DNA from: UBA6183 sp046314755
Lineage (GTDB): Bacteria; Bacteroidota; Bacteroidia; UKL13-3
Length of the DNA: 64,000 bases
Assembly (NCBI GenBank): GCA_046314755.1
Contig: JBKDBG010000002.1
Span: forward strand, 18,899-82,898
Direction of reading: 5' to 3'
This document shows positions 17,756-26,046 of this stretch, piece after piece (position 1 is the stretch's first letter; the number at the start of each line of letters is the position of its first letter). Made by a program: the position numbers and the translations under genes. The notes below the pieces were generated by a model. That model saw only the letters and a program-made list of their open reading frames with translations, did no database searches and had not been told where the DNA came from.

Positions 17756-18439
17756 TTAGTGTTCCTTTTTTACTTTGATTAATACATCATCAATCATTCC
17801 GTAATCTTTAGCTTCTTGGGCGGTCATCCAGTAATCGCGGTCGCTGTCTCTTTCAACTTTATCAAACTCTTGCCCACTGTGCGTAGCAATAATATCGTAC
17901 AATTCTTTTTTCAATTTCTGAATTTCACGAGCTGTAATTTCAATATCACTGGCCTGGCCTTGTGCTCCGCCAAGTGGTTGGTGAATCATAATACGTGCAT
18001 GTGGTAAGGCGGTACGTTTTCCTTTTGCTCCGGCACATTGTAATACGGCACCCATACTTGCAGCCAAGCCGGTACAAATGGTAGCAACATCAGGGTTAAT
18101 CCATTGCATGGTATCATAAATTCCTAATCCGGCATACACGCTTCCTCCTGGTGAGTTAATGTACATTTGTACATCTCTTCTGGCATCCATGGAGTCAAGA
18201 AATAATAACTGTGCTTGAACAATATTGGCCACATAATCATCAATAGGCATGCCTAAGAAAATGATTCTATCCGCCATTAATCTTGAGAAAACGTCAATCT
18301 CCCTAAAATTCATCGGACGTTCCTCAATTACTGTGCGCGTCATGTTTTCAACTGAACTTTCTAAATAAGCATCAACCGCAATTGAGCTTATTCCTTTATG
18401 CTTAACGGCATATTTTCTGAATTCTTTTCCGAAATCCAT
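17756..18439 (-). CDS. clpP: ClpP protease proteolytic subunit
   Basis: 227 residues. Self-compartmentalising serine protease of the ClpXP complex. The triad residues are Ser128 in GLAASMGA, His153 in RIMIHQP and Asp202 in DRDYWM. Their spacing (25 and 49 residues) is the same as in E. coli ClpP. The first ~35 residues form an N-terminal extension typical of Bacteroidota ClpP, processed or disordered. The start MDFGKEFRKYAVKHKG follows 213 bases that contain the trigger factor terminator, so clpP-clpX likely has its own promoter. Confidence 0.96.
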   Translation of the reverse strand: MDFGKEFRKYAVKHKGISSIAVDAYLESSVENMTRTVIEERPMNFREIDVFSRLMADRIIFLGMPIDDYVANIVQAQLLFLDSMDARRDVQMYINSPGGSVYAGLGIYDTMQWINPDVATICTGLAASMGAVLQCAGAKGKRTALPHARIMIHQPLGGAQGQASDIEITAREIQKLKKELYDIIATHSGQEFDKVERDSDRDYWMTAQEAKDYGMIDDVLIKVKKEH

Positions 18440-18596
18440 AGTTAAAGTGGTTTTTAGTGCAATTTATAAAGATGATTGATACTTGCAAGTGTTATACCAA
18501 TTGATTTTACTGACATATTGCATTAACCTAAATCGGTGAGTTGTGTGATTAAGCAGGTTATTACAATTTTCAATGCCAAATCACTGCCAAAAAAGC

Positions 18597-18630
18597 AAAA
18601 AAAGACGCAATGGTTGTCGCGTCTTTTTTG
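18597..18630 (-). terminator. Terminator of trigger factor
   Basis: AAAAAAGACGC (18598-18608) pairs with GCGTCTTTTTT (18619-18629). On the minus strand the hairpin ends in a T-run, shortly after the tig stop codon at 18653. Confidence 0.8.
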
Positions 18631-18652
18631 AGAGGGAATATATTAATCAATA

Positions 18653-20029
18653 TTAATGGTGGTGTTCTTCGTTGTGTTTTGCAACAACTTTGAAAAACTC
18701 CTCTGAGTCAATTTCTTGCTCTTTGATGCTTACTTTACTTTTGATTACATCACGTACTTTTTGTGATACAGCGAGGTTAATCATACGGCTGCGGTAATCT
18801 TCTTTTTGCATGCTAGGCTCAATAATACGCTCTAACATTTCATCATTAAGTCCGCTAGTGCCATACGCACCAAACATGCTTTTGGTATAGTTAATGGCTG
18901 CTTGTTTAATATCAGCTTCTTCTACTTTCACACCCGCTTCAGTTAATACCTTCTCTTCAAAAATGTGATTTCTTAAGTATTTTGCTTCTGCAGCATAGCT
19001 GTCATCAACATTCTCCGTTGTAAATTTATCGGCATGGCGATCAATTAACCAACGCTTTAAAAAGGCATCAGGAAGTTCTATATTTTGTTTTGCAACTAAA
19101 CTGTCAAGCATTTCGTGTTCCAATAAATGGTCGGCTTGGCCGCTGAAATATGTTTCAAGTTCAGCTTTGATTTTTTCTCTTAACTCCTCTAAGGAATTAA
19201 CCACACCCGGTCCATAAGCTTGGTCAAATAAATCTTGGTTTAATTCAGCCTTTTCGTTGCGTTTAATTTCTTTTACTGTAACCCTGAAGTTTTTGTTGAT
19301 ATCAGCAACGGTAAGCTTGTTTATTCCTAACGCGTGTGAAATTTCAGTTTGGTTATTATCGAATAAATCAAATACGTTTACATCAAATGATTTACCTTTA
19401 GTTGAACCTAAAAATTCATTCTTAATGGCTTCATTTTTTACACTTTGAATAAGTACCGGTGTTGAATCAGAATAAACTCCGCCTTCAATTACATTACCTT
19501 CTTCATCCAACTCGGCCATTGAAGTATAAACAATATCATTTTCTGTTCCGGTTTCAACCTCAATCAACTGGCCCGAACGTCTTTGTAAGCGGTCAATCTC
19601 TTCATCAATTTCTTTTTCGCTGACTGCTACTTTGTATTTTGTAAAAACATCTTTATCCGATACATTCAAGGTAAACTCTGGCGCCAAACCTACATCAAAT
19701 TTAAACGTGTAATCAGCACCTTTTGTTAATTCATCAATTTTGGTGTCCTCAGTTAACACAGGCTGGCCAAGTATGTTTAATTTTTGTTCATCAATGTAGT
19801 CGAATAAACTACGACTTGCAGTGGTATTTACGGCTTCAAGTAAAAGCGTTGTACCATACATTTTTTCAATCATACCGCGAGGCACCATTCCTGATCTAAA
19901 TCCCGGAACATTGGCACGTTTTTGATACTCTTTAATTTTTTTCTCCAAATCAGGCATGTAATCTGTGCTGCTGATGCTTACTGAAATGGTGCCATTCAAG
20001 GCGTCTTTCTTATCAAATGTAACGTTCAT
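18653..20029 (-). CDS. tig: Trigger factor (ribosome-associated chaperone)
   Basis: 458 residues. Binds at the ribosomal exit tunnel and shelters nascent chains. The N-terminal ribosome-binding domain has the signature region VPGFRSGMVPRGMIEKMYG (about 41-59), a divergent form of the GFRxGKxP motif. The middle PPIase-like domain (about 150-245, DIVYTSMAELDEEGNV) is degenerate compared with FKBP enzymes. The helical C-terminal chaperone arms follow. The C-terminus ends in a His-rich tail (NEEHHH). It is upstream of clpP-clpX, consistent with the usual order, but a terminator separates them. Bacteroidota trigger factors are often divergent, and length and context support the call. Confidence 0.9.
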   Translation of the reverse strand: MNVTFDKKDALNGTISVSISSTDYMPDLEKKIKEYQKRANVPGFRSGMVPRGMIEKMYGTTLLLEAVNTTASRSLFDYIDEQKLNILGQPVLTEDTKIDELTKGADYTFKFDVGLAPEFTLNVSDKDVFTKYKVAVSEKEIDEEIDRLQRRSGQLIEVETGTENDIVYTSMAELDEEGNVIEGGVYSDSTPVLIQSVKNEAIKNEFLGSTKGKSFDVNVFDLFDNNQTEISHALGINKLTVADINKNFRVTVKEIKRNEKAELNQDLFDQAYGPGVVNSLEELREKIKAELETYFSGQADHLLEHEMLDSLVAKQNIELPDAFLKRWLIDRHADKFTTENVDDSYAAEAKYLRNHIFEEKVLTEAGVKVEEADIKQAAINYTKSMFGAYGTSGLNDEMLERIIEPSMQKEDYRSRMINLAVSQKVRDVIKSKVSIKEQEIDSEEFFKVVAKHNEEHHH

Positions 20030-20050
20030 ATTCGTTATGGTGTATTAAGC

Positions 20051-20085
20051 AAAAAAAGACTGATTTGAAGGTCAGTCTTTTTTGC
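20051..20085 (-). terminator. Terminator of the tRNA-Leu transcript
   Basis: AGACTGA (20057-20063) pairs with TCAGTCT (20072-20078), extended by A/T tracts. It lies between the tRNA 3' end (20098) and the tig start on the same strand, so it ends the tRNA unit before tig. Confidence 0.8.
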
Positions 20086-20097
20086 TGATGTTGTTGT

Positions 20098-20178
20098 GCG
20101 CATGGAGGGACTCGAACCCCCACGCCTTTCGGCACCAGATCCTAAGTCTGGCACGGCTACCAATTACGCCACATGCGC
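20098..20178 (-). tRNA. tRNA-Leu (anticodon TAG)
   Basis: The minus-strand sequence folds into a cloverleaf. The 7-bp acceptor GCGCATG pairs with CATGCGC, and the D-arm contains GGTAG. The anticodon stem CCAGA/TCTGG holds the loop CTTAGGA (anticodon TAG, reads CTA/CTG leucine codons). The long variable arm TGCCGAAAGGCG is diagnostic of a class II tRNA, and the T-loop is GTTCGAGTC. The CCA end is not encoded. A promoter upstream (20392-20422) and a terminator at 20051-20085 form a complete unit. Confidence 0.95.
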
Positions 20179-20218
20179 CTTTGTTTGTTTTTATTCCCTG
20201 AGTTACCTTTCGGCTACT

Positions 20219-20270
20219 CCCGCGCTGCGGGATTGTTCAACTAGTTGCTTTCAACAACAGTTTCACGAAC
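20219..20270 (-). other. Structured leader of the tRNA-Leu transcript (candidate small RNA element)
   Basis: Two hairpins are visible. CCCGC/GCGGG (20219-20223 with 20227-20231) has a 3-base loop. A longer one spans 20235-20270: GTTC, AACT and GTTG pair with CAAC, AGTT and GAAC with small bulges, about 12 bp. Next to them on the minus strand, a CC-GAAA-GG tetraloop segment lies at about 20202-20215. No ORF covers this stretch. The function is unknown; it lies inside the transcribed leader between promoter and tRNA, and directly abuts a duplicated tRNA 5' end. Confidence 0.45.
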
Positions 20271-20287
20271 AATTACGCCACATGCGC
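20270..20287 (-). repeat. Duplicated 5' end (18 nt) of the tRNA-Leu gene
   Basis: The 18 bases at 20270-20287 are identical to 20161-20178, the first 18 bases of tRNA-Leu (acceptor 5' strand plus start of the D-arm). The rest of the tRNA is not repeated. It may be the relic of a decayed tandem tRNA, or a mark left by recombination at the tRNA. Confidence 0.85.
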
Positions 20288-20391
20288 ATTTTTGTGGCAA
20301 GTAATTGAACTTAGTATGTTTTGTTCTATCAATCAGTAATTTAAAACCAAGGTTTTATTTTCTGCTAATTTACTTGCCTTAAAAAGGACTG

Positions 20392-20422
20392 CAAATGTAA
20401 ATTTTAAAATTTGGATTGCAAA
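20392..20422 (-). promoter_or_regulatory. Promoter of the tRNA-Leu unit
   Basis: On the minus strand, TTTG (20422-20419), a 19-base spacer, then TACATTTG (20399-20392). This is an exact match to the Bacteroidota TTTG-N19-TAnnTTTG promoter. Transcription is expected to start near 20385 and run through the structured leader into tRNA-Leu. Confidence 0.65.
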
Positions 20423-20506
20423 TTTTTTTACAGCCTTTGTCTTCTTACACCATGCTATTCACAAGTAACCATGTTTATTTTAGCTGTAAAGCTCAATTTA
20501 AATCTC

Positions 20507-20514
20507 TAATTTCG
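20507..20514 (+). promoter_or_regulatory. Candidate -7 element for the Rel/Spo gene
   Basis: TAATTTCG (one change from TAnnTTTG) lies 22 bases before ATG 20536. If used, translation cannot start at the upstream in-frame ATG 20416. Confidence 0.35.
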
Positions 20515-20535
20515 CCTATTCCCCGACATATTTAT

Positions 20536-22764
20536 ATGCAATACGTAATAGACACTGACAAGGAAAATAAAGAAATAGTTAAAGCATACCGTAATGTTAT
20601 TAAAGCGTGTAAACGTAATCTTGATAACAACGATCGAAAACAAATTCGTAAGGCTTTTGAAATGGCATTGGATGCCCATAAAACCATGCGAAGAAAATCA
20701 GGGGAGCCTTACATTTTACATCCGTTGGCTGTAGCCCAAATTTGTGGCGAGGAAATAGGTTTGGGGGCAACTTCTATCATTTGTGCTTTGTTGCACGATG
20801 TGGTAGAAGATACCAACATTACCTTGGATGTGATTGAGTTGAATTTTGGTTCTAAAGTTTCTCGAATTATTGACGGACTCACAAAAATTTCAGGTGTTTT
20901 TGAACAACAAGATAAATCCATTCAAGCTGAAAATTTTAAAAAGTTATTACTTACCCTGAGTGATGATGTTCGGGTGATTTTAATTAAACTGGCCGATAGG
21001 CTGCACAATATGCGAACGCTGGATTCAATGAGTCCGAAATCGCAGTTGAAAATTGCTTCTGAAACACATTATGTTTATGCACCGCTGGCTCACAGGCTTG
21101 GTTTATATGCCATAAAAACGGAGTTGGAAGATTTGGCCACCAAATATTTGGAGCCGGAAAAGTACAATTTTGTTAAACATAAATTACAAGAAACTAAAGC
21201 CCAACGTAATCGATACATCAAACAATTTATTGAACCTTTGGTGGAAGAGTTGGATCAAGAAGGGTTCAAGTATGAAATCAAGGGTCGTCCTAAATCCATT
21301 CACTCCATCCTCAATAAAATGAAAAAACAAAACATACCTTTTGAAGAAGTGTATGATTTGTTTGCCATAAGAATTATTGTTGATTCGGAGTATGAAGATG
21401 AAAAGGCAGATTGTTGGCGGGTTTATTCTATCGTTACCAATCATTACAGGCCAAACCCAGATAGGTTAAGAGATTGGATTAGTACGCCCAAAGCCAATGG
21501 TTACGAAAGTTTGCACACCACGGTAATGGGGCAAAAAGGGAAGTGGGTTGAAGTGCAAATACGCACCCGCAGAATGGATGAAATAGCCGAGAAAGGTTAC
21601 GCTGCCCATTGGAAATATAAAGATGCCAATACCAAACAAGATATTGGATTGGAAGAATGGCTGGCACGTGTGCGTGAAATCTTGGAAAATCCGGAACAAA
21701 ATGCTCTCGACTTTCTGGATGATTTTAAAATGAATTTCTTCGCAGAAGAAATTTTTGTATTTACTCCTAAAGGTGATTTACGCAAGTTGCCTCTAAATGC
21801 TACCGTGCTCGATTTTGCATTCGATTTGCATACCCAAATTGGCGAACGTTGCATAGGCGGAAAAGTAAACAATAAATTGGTGCCGCTTAATCATACTTTA
21901 CTTAATGGGGATCAGGTTGAAATATTAACCTCAACCAAACAAACACCCAAAGAAGAGTGGCTCAATTTTGCGGTTACTGCTAAAGCCAAAAGTAAAATAC
22001 GCGATTGGCAGAAACAGGTTAAAATGCGTGCCTCAGCCATGGGAAAAGAAATATTGGAACGTAAGTTTACCCAAGAAAAAATTCCTTTTACCAGTGAGGC
22101 CTTACAAGATATCATCTACTATTTTCACTTACCAACCGTAAGTGATTTATACGCCAACTTAGCCGAAGAGAAGTTAGATAAAACCAAATTACATATTGCT
22201 GAAATATTGGAGCAAGTCAAAAAACAAAGGCTTGAACACCAGCAAGAGGTTAAACAACTAAAAGAGGCTAAAGCCAATAACAAAGAGCAAGCCGCTATTC
22301 CAAAAGATGGGGTAATTATTGGCGATGATACCGATTTGCCGTACAGCTTTAGTAAGTGCTGCAGCCCGATTCCGGGTGATGAAATTTTTGGTTTTATTAC
22401 GGTTGGTGAAGGGGTTAAAATACACCGTACCAATTGCAGTAACGCCATTAGTTTAATGAGTAACTACGGCTACCGTGTAATTAAAGCCAAATGGGCCAAC
22501 CAGGTGTTTGATAAGGCACGTGCTTTTACCACACAAATAAAAGTGCAAGGTATTGATAGTGTGGGTATCGTAAGTATTATTACAGATATCATCAGTAAGC
22601 AACTTCAAATTAATATGCATGCTATTCAAATTGGTTCAAAAAACGGCATGTTTGAAGGAAACATTGAGTTGGAAGTACACGATACCAAACAATTGGAGGA
22701 GCTGATGAATAAAATAAAAGCGGCTAGTCCGTTAATTAAAGTTAGCAGAGAAGATATTTTATAA
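20536..22764 (+). CDS. Bifunctional (p)ppGpp synthetase/hydrolase (RelA/SpoT homologue)
   Basis: Controls the stringent response by making and degrading (p)ppGpp. The open frame begins at 20416, but the first ~40 residues are unlike the family and overlap the promoter region, so ATG 20536 is chosen (742 residues, normal length). Domains in order: HD hydrolase with intact HD in LLHDVVEDT; synthetase with YESLHTTV and VEVQIRTRRMDEIAEKGYAAHW; TGS with FVFTPKGDLRKLP and HTQIGERCIGGKVN; a zinc-finger-like CCSPIPGDEI segment; and a C-terminal ACT domain. Both catalytic domains look complete, so it should be a true bifunctional enzyme. It is monocistronic. Confidence 0.93.
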   Translation: MQYVIDTDKENKEIVKAYRNVIKACKRNLDNNDRKQIRKAFEMALDAHKTMRRKSGEPYILHPLAVAQICGEEIGLGATSIICALLHDVVEDTNITLDVIELNFGSKVSRIIDGLTKISGVFEQQDKSIQAENFKKLLLTLSDDVRVILIKLADRLHNMRTLDSMSPKSQLKIASETHYVYAPLAHRLGLYAIKTELEDLATKYLEPEKYNFVKHKLQETKAQRNRYIKQFIEPLVEELDQEGFKYEIKGRPKSIHSILNKMKKQNIPFEEVYDLFAIRIIVDSEYEDEKADCWRVYSIVTNHYRPNPDRLRDWISTPKANGYESLHTTVMGQKGKWVEVQIRTRRMDEIAEKGYAAHWKYKDANTKQDIGLEEWLARVREILENPEQNALDFLDDFKMNFFAEEIFVFTPKGDLRKLPLNATVLDFAFDLHTQIGERCIGGKVNNKLVPLNHTLLNGDQVEILTSTKQTPKEEWLNFAVTAKAKSKIRDWQKQVKMRASAMGKEILERKFTQEKIPFTSEALQDIIYYFHLPTVSDLYANLAEEKLDKTKLHIAEILEQVKKQRLEHQQEVKQLKEAKANNKEQAAIPKDGVIIGDDTDLPYSFSKCCSPIPGDEIFGFITVGEGVKIHRTNCSNAISLMSNYGYRVIKAKWANQVFDKARAFTTQIKVQGIDSVGIVSIITDIISKQLQINMHAIQIGSKNGMFEGNIELEVHDTKQLEELMNKIKAASPLIKVSREDIL

Positions 22765-22855
22765 TTTGAAAGCTTGAAATGGCGGCAAATTGACATGAAG
22801 TTATTCCCATCTTATGCACGTTTTTTTTTAATTCGTTAATCAAGGCTTATTTTGC

Positions 22856-23362
22856 ATGCTCGAAGCAAGAATTATTATGCAATCAAGTCAGACCGCTGAT
22901 CAGATTAAGGATGAAGTAAAAAAACTGTTTGTTTCTTTTTTAGAGCAAAAACAACAGCGTAAAACGCCTGAACGTTTTGCTATTTTAGATGAAATTTACA
23001 GTAACAGAGAGCACTTTGATGTGGAAACCTTGTACGTTCAAATGAAAAACAGAAACTACAGGGTAAGCCGTGCCACTGTTTATAATACCCTTGATTTATT
23101 GTTAGAAGCAGGCCTGGTTACCAAACATCAGTTCGGAAAAAATTTGGCTTTGTATGAAGGTGCTTACGGTTACCGCCAGCACGATCATTTGATTTGCAAC
23201 CACTGTAATAAAATATTGGAGTTTTGTGATCCGCGCATTCAGCAAATAAAAAGTATGATGGGCGAATTGCTCGATTTTACGGTTACCGAACATTCTTTGC
23301 ATTTATTTGGAAATCCAAAAACAAAAGACGGAAAGTGTACCACTTGTAAAAAAAGTGTGTAG
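22856..23362 (+). CDS. Fur-family metal-dependent repressor
   Basis: 168 residues. A winged-helix N-terminal domain (QRKTPERFAILDEIYSNREHF, then SRATVYNTLDLLLEAGLV, recognition helix) is followed by the dimerisation/metal domain. The structural zinc site has CNHC (HLICNHCNKILEF) paired with CTTC near the end, and the His-rich regulatory sensor phrase is RQHDHLIC. The class is certain, but Fur, Zur and PerR cannot be told apart from motifs alone. The first Met (22856) is followed by a second at 22877 (MQSSQTADQI); either could be used. It is followed 29 bases later by purA, so cotranscription is possible. Confidence 0.88.
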   Translation: MLEARIIMQSSQTADQIKDEVKKLFVSFLEQKQQRKTPERFAILDEIYSNREHFDVETLYVQMKNRNYRVSRATVYNTLDLLLEAGLVTKHQFGKNLALYEGAYGYRQHDHLICNHCNKILEFCDPRIQQIKSMMGELLDFTVTEHSLHLFGNPKTKDGKCTTCKKSV

Positions 23363-23391
23363 GCTTTTTTGAATAATGAAAAAATAAAAAC

Positions 23392-24654
23392 ATGATTGAC
23401 GTTGTATTAGGCCTCCAATGGGGCGATGAAGGAAAAGGGAAAATTGTTGATGTATTAACCCCGCAATATGATGTGGTGGCCCGTTTTCAAGGCGGCCCCA
23501 ATGCCGGACACTCGCTTGAGTTTAACGGACAAAAGCATGTGTTAAACACCATTCCATCCGGAATATTTCATCAGCATACCATAAACATTATTGGCAATGG
23601 TGTGGTAATTGATCCGGTTACTTTAAAAAAAGAAATTGAAAAGGTAATGGCTTCCGGAGTTGATCCGCGAAAAAATTTATTCATCTCACAAAAAGCACAT
23701 TTAATTTTACCTACGCACCGTTTGGTTGATGCAGCCAGCGAAGCGCACAAGGGCGAGCACAAAATTGGTTCAACCTTAAGAGGCATTAGTCCAACTTATC
23801 AAGATAAAATTGGTCGCACCGGTTTACGAGTGGGCGATATCATCACACCAAATTTTAAACAAAAGTACGAGGCTGCTGTAGCCAATCACAAGCAATTGTT
23901 AGATAGGTTCAATTTTACTTACAACCTTGCCGAACATGAACCTGCATTTTTTGAAGCGGTTGAGTTTTTAAAACAATTTCAAATCATCAGTTCGGAATAT
24001 TTTTTAAACCAATTGATGAGTGAAGGAAAAAAGGTTTTGGCAGAAGGTGCGCAAGGAACGTTATTGGATATTGATTTTGGTACCTATCCTTTTGTTACTT
24101 CATCAAACACCATAACAGGTGGTGTGTGCAGTGGTTTAGGAGTGGCTCCTCAAAAAATTAATAAAGTGTATGGTATTTTTAAAGCCTATTGCACAAGGGT
24201 AGGAAGTGGTCCGTTTCCAACTGAATTGCATGATGAGGTTGGCGAACAATTGCGCAAACAAGGTTTTGAGTTTGGTGCCACTACCGGCCGACCACGCAGA
24301 ACCGGATGGCTTGATTTGCCAACCTTAAAATATTCCATTATGCTTAATGGTGTAACTGATTTAATATGTACCAAAAGTGATGTATTAAGCGGTTTTGAGC
24401 AAGTGCCTGTTTGTGATGCGTATGATATTGACGGAACTACGGTAACCGAAATACCTTTTAACTTTAATGATGCCCCGATTAAACCATTGTTTAAACACTT
24501 TGCAGGTTGGAGTGAAGATTTAACAGGTATAAAAACGTATGATGCTTTGCCTGCTTCATTTAAGGCATACATGAGTTACATTGAATCGCAGGTAGGTTTA
24601 CCTTTAAGTGTAATATCGGTTGGGCCGGATAGGGAACAAACGATTATGAAATAA
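23392..24654 (+). CDS. purA: Adenylosuccinate synthetase
   Basis: 420 residues. Converts IMP and Asp to adenylosuccinate with GTP, the first committed step to AMP. The GTP-binding loop GLQWGDEGKGK (residues 7-17) with the catalytic Asp, the GGPNAGHS loop (about 35-42), and the later ARPRRTGW-like segment TGRPRRTGWLDL are all conserved. The C-terminal GPDREQTI motif closes the guanine pocket. The length matches bacterial PurA. It is downstream of the Fur-family gene and followed by a strong terminator at 24721. Confidence 0.96.
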   Translation: MIDVVLGLQWGDEGKGKIVDVLTPQYDVVARFQGGPNAGHSLEFNGQKHVLNTIPSGIFHQHTINIIGNGVVIDPVTLKKEIEKVMASGVDPRKNLFISQKAHLILPTHRLVDAASEAHKGEHKIGSTLRGISPTYQDKIGRTGLRVGDIITPNFKQKYEAAVANHKQLLDRFNFTYNLAEHEPAFFEAVEFLKQFQIISSEYFLNQLMSEGKKVLAEGAQGTLLDIDFGTYPFVTSSNTITGGVCSGLGVAPQKINKVYGIFKAYCTRVGSGPFPTELHDEVGEQLRKQGFEFGATTGRPRRTGWLDLPTLKYSIMLNGVTDLICTKSDVLSGFEQVPVCDAYDIDGTTVTEIPFNFNDAPIKPLFKHFAGWSEDLTGIKTYDALPASFKAYMSYIESQVGLPLSVISVGPDREQTIMK

Positions 24655-24720
24655 AAATGGTTGGCTTTTCTGGGGAAATAAATAAAATACACTGAGTATT
24701 TGACAATTGAATATAAGGAT

Positions 24721-24757
24721 AAAAGAGGCTGTCGAGAATTAACGACAGCCTCTTTTG
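24721..24757. terminator. Bidirectional terminator after purA
   Basis: AAAAGAGGCTGTCG (24721-24734) pairs perfectly with CGACAGCCTCTTTT (24743-24756). It lies between purA and the convergent A/B island. Confidence 0.88.
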
Positions 24758-24760
24758 CTT

Positions 24761-25456
24761 TTATTTTACCAACATAAGTTTGGCAGGGGTGTTTACTCCA
24801 TTGATACTTAAATAATAGTAATAAACGCCTTTTTCCAAATCACTTTTATCTTCTGCATAATTGGCAATTCTTCCGCCAGCTTTTAACATATCATACGCCT
24901 GTAAATATTGCACCAACTCGCGGGTACGATATAAGAGAAGTTGACCCGCATCCAATCCAAATGAATGTAGTCGTATTAAATTCAACACATCTGTATTCAT
25001 ATTTTCCAATGCGCTGTATGCTTCATCTTTTAAACGGTTAATTTCAGAAACTGGTAAAGGATTGCCGGAACCATCAACACCAACCAAAGCTATAAACGCT
25101 TTGTTTTTAGCGTGAGCGGCTAATGGATCGTATATTTTATCTTCTTGTTTTACTGATTCAGTAGGGTTGGGTTGAGTTGAATAATGTTCATATAGTTTAT
25201 AATAATTACTATCTTTATCAGGATGTTTTATTTGCTCTATTAATTCGTTTATTCGTTTATTTGTCCCTGTAATTTTGTTTATGGCAAACTCAGAAATTTC
25301 GAACATGGTATATGGGGCGCCATAACTTCCATTGGGTTCTTTATACCTGTTTTTAGGCCGTTCTATAGGTTGGGCATTTGCGGTTAAATGAATAAAAAAT
25401 GCATAAGCTAAAAGCATTAATAGCGGCTTTGCGTGGGTTAGGTAAGTTGTTTTCAT
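24761..25456 (-). CDS. Secreted B-type protein (copy 2) with C-terminal T9SS-like sorting tail
   Basis: 231 residues, family unknown to me. A signal peptide (to about residue 28, ending ANAQ) is followed by the phrase RPKNRYKEPNGSYGAPYT. Next come a helical middle with DPLAAHAKNKAFIALVGVD and a second helical block NRLKDEAYSALENMNTDVLN. The last ~45 residues (AYDMLKAGGRIANYAEDK..., KGVYYYYLSIN, PAKLMLVK) look like a type A secretion-tail domain of the T9SS. It is the last gene of a duplicated A-B island on the minus strand. It is a paralogue of 26047-26553, sharing near-identical stretches at DNA level. Confidence 0.7.
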   Translation of the reverse strand: MKTTYLTHAKPLLMLLAYAFFIHLTANAQPIERPKNRYKEPNGSYGAPYTMFEISEFAINKITGTNKRINELIEQIKHPDKDSNYYKLYEHYSTQPNPTESVKQEDKIYDPLAAHAKNKAFIALVGVDGSGNPLPVSEINRLKDEAYSALENMNTDVLNLIRLHSFGLDAGQLLLYRTRELVQYLQAYDMLKAGGRIANYAEDKSDLEKGVYYYYLSINGVNTPAKLMLVK

Positions 25457-25463
25457 TGTATTG

Positions 25464-26036
25464 CTATTTATTGATTATAATAGATTTACCTGTGGTGTAG
25501 TTAACGCATTTTAAAATGCCATAATCCTTGTTTATTATTAAAGTATCCAGTTGTTGATTAATAAGAGTTGAATGGTTATAGTACCACTTATTACTAAGAA
25601 GTATTGAATCAAAATTTGAATTGAGGGATTTGAATGCATAATGAGTAAAGAAGAATGTAGATTTATTACCGATAAAGGTGCAATAACCATTCATTGATTC
25701 AAGTTGTAGAAATATAGAATCGTTTTTAGTTTAGTTATAAAAAACATATTGTAAGACCTCATACTTTTCTGTTTGGTAAACATTGCAATCAGGATTAGGG
25801 TCGCGCTTCTTTACTTCACTAAATCTATGCTTTATCTCATTGGATAAAAACGAGATTGAAATATTGTTGTTGTCTGTAAATCGAATTGAATCAATATCTT
25901 TATATGGTATTAACGATTTTCTTGAATCATTAACATAGTAGTAACTTGTTCCCTCTTCGGGGCAACTAGGCTCATCACTACAATTTGCAAAAACGAATGA
26001 AATAAAAAATAGTAAAACAATGGGTATAGTTTTCAT
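25464..26036 (-). pseudogene. A-type lipoprotein copy 2, interrupted by one in-frame stop
   Basis: The frame 26036-25464 is 191 codons, exactly the length of the intact paralogue at 26564-27136. It is in one frame throughout except for a single TAA at 25731-25733 (codon 102), where the paralogue encodes Leu (YYN-LLN against FYN-stop-TKN). Before the stop lie the signal peptide and FANCSDEPSCP; after it, FLQLE, CTFIGN and NKWYYNHSTLINQQLDTL are conserved. It could be a recent pseudogene, or a protein made short (101 aa) or by readthrough. No second defect was seen. Confidence 0.75.
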
Positions 26037-26046
26037 GGTATGTGAG

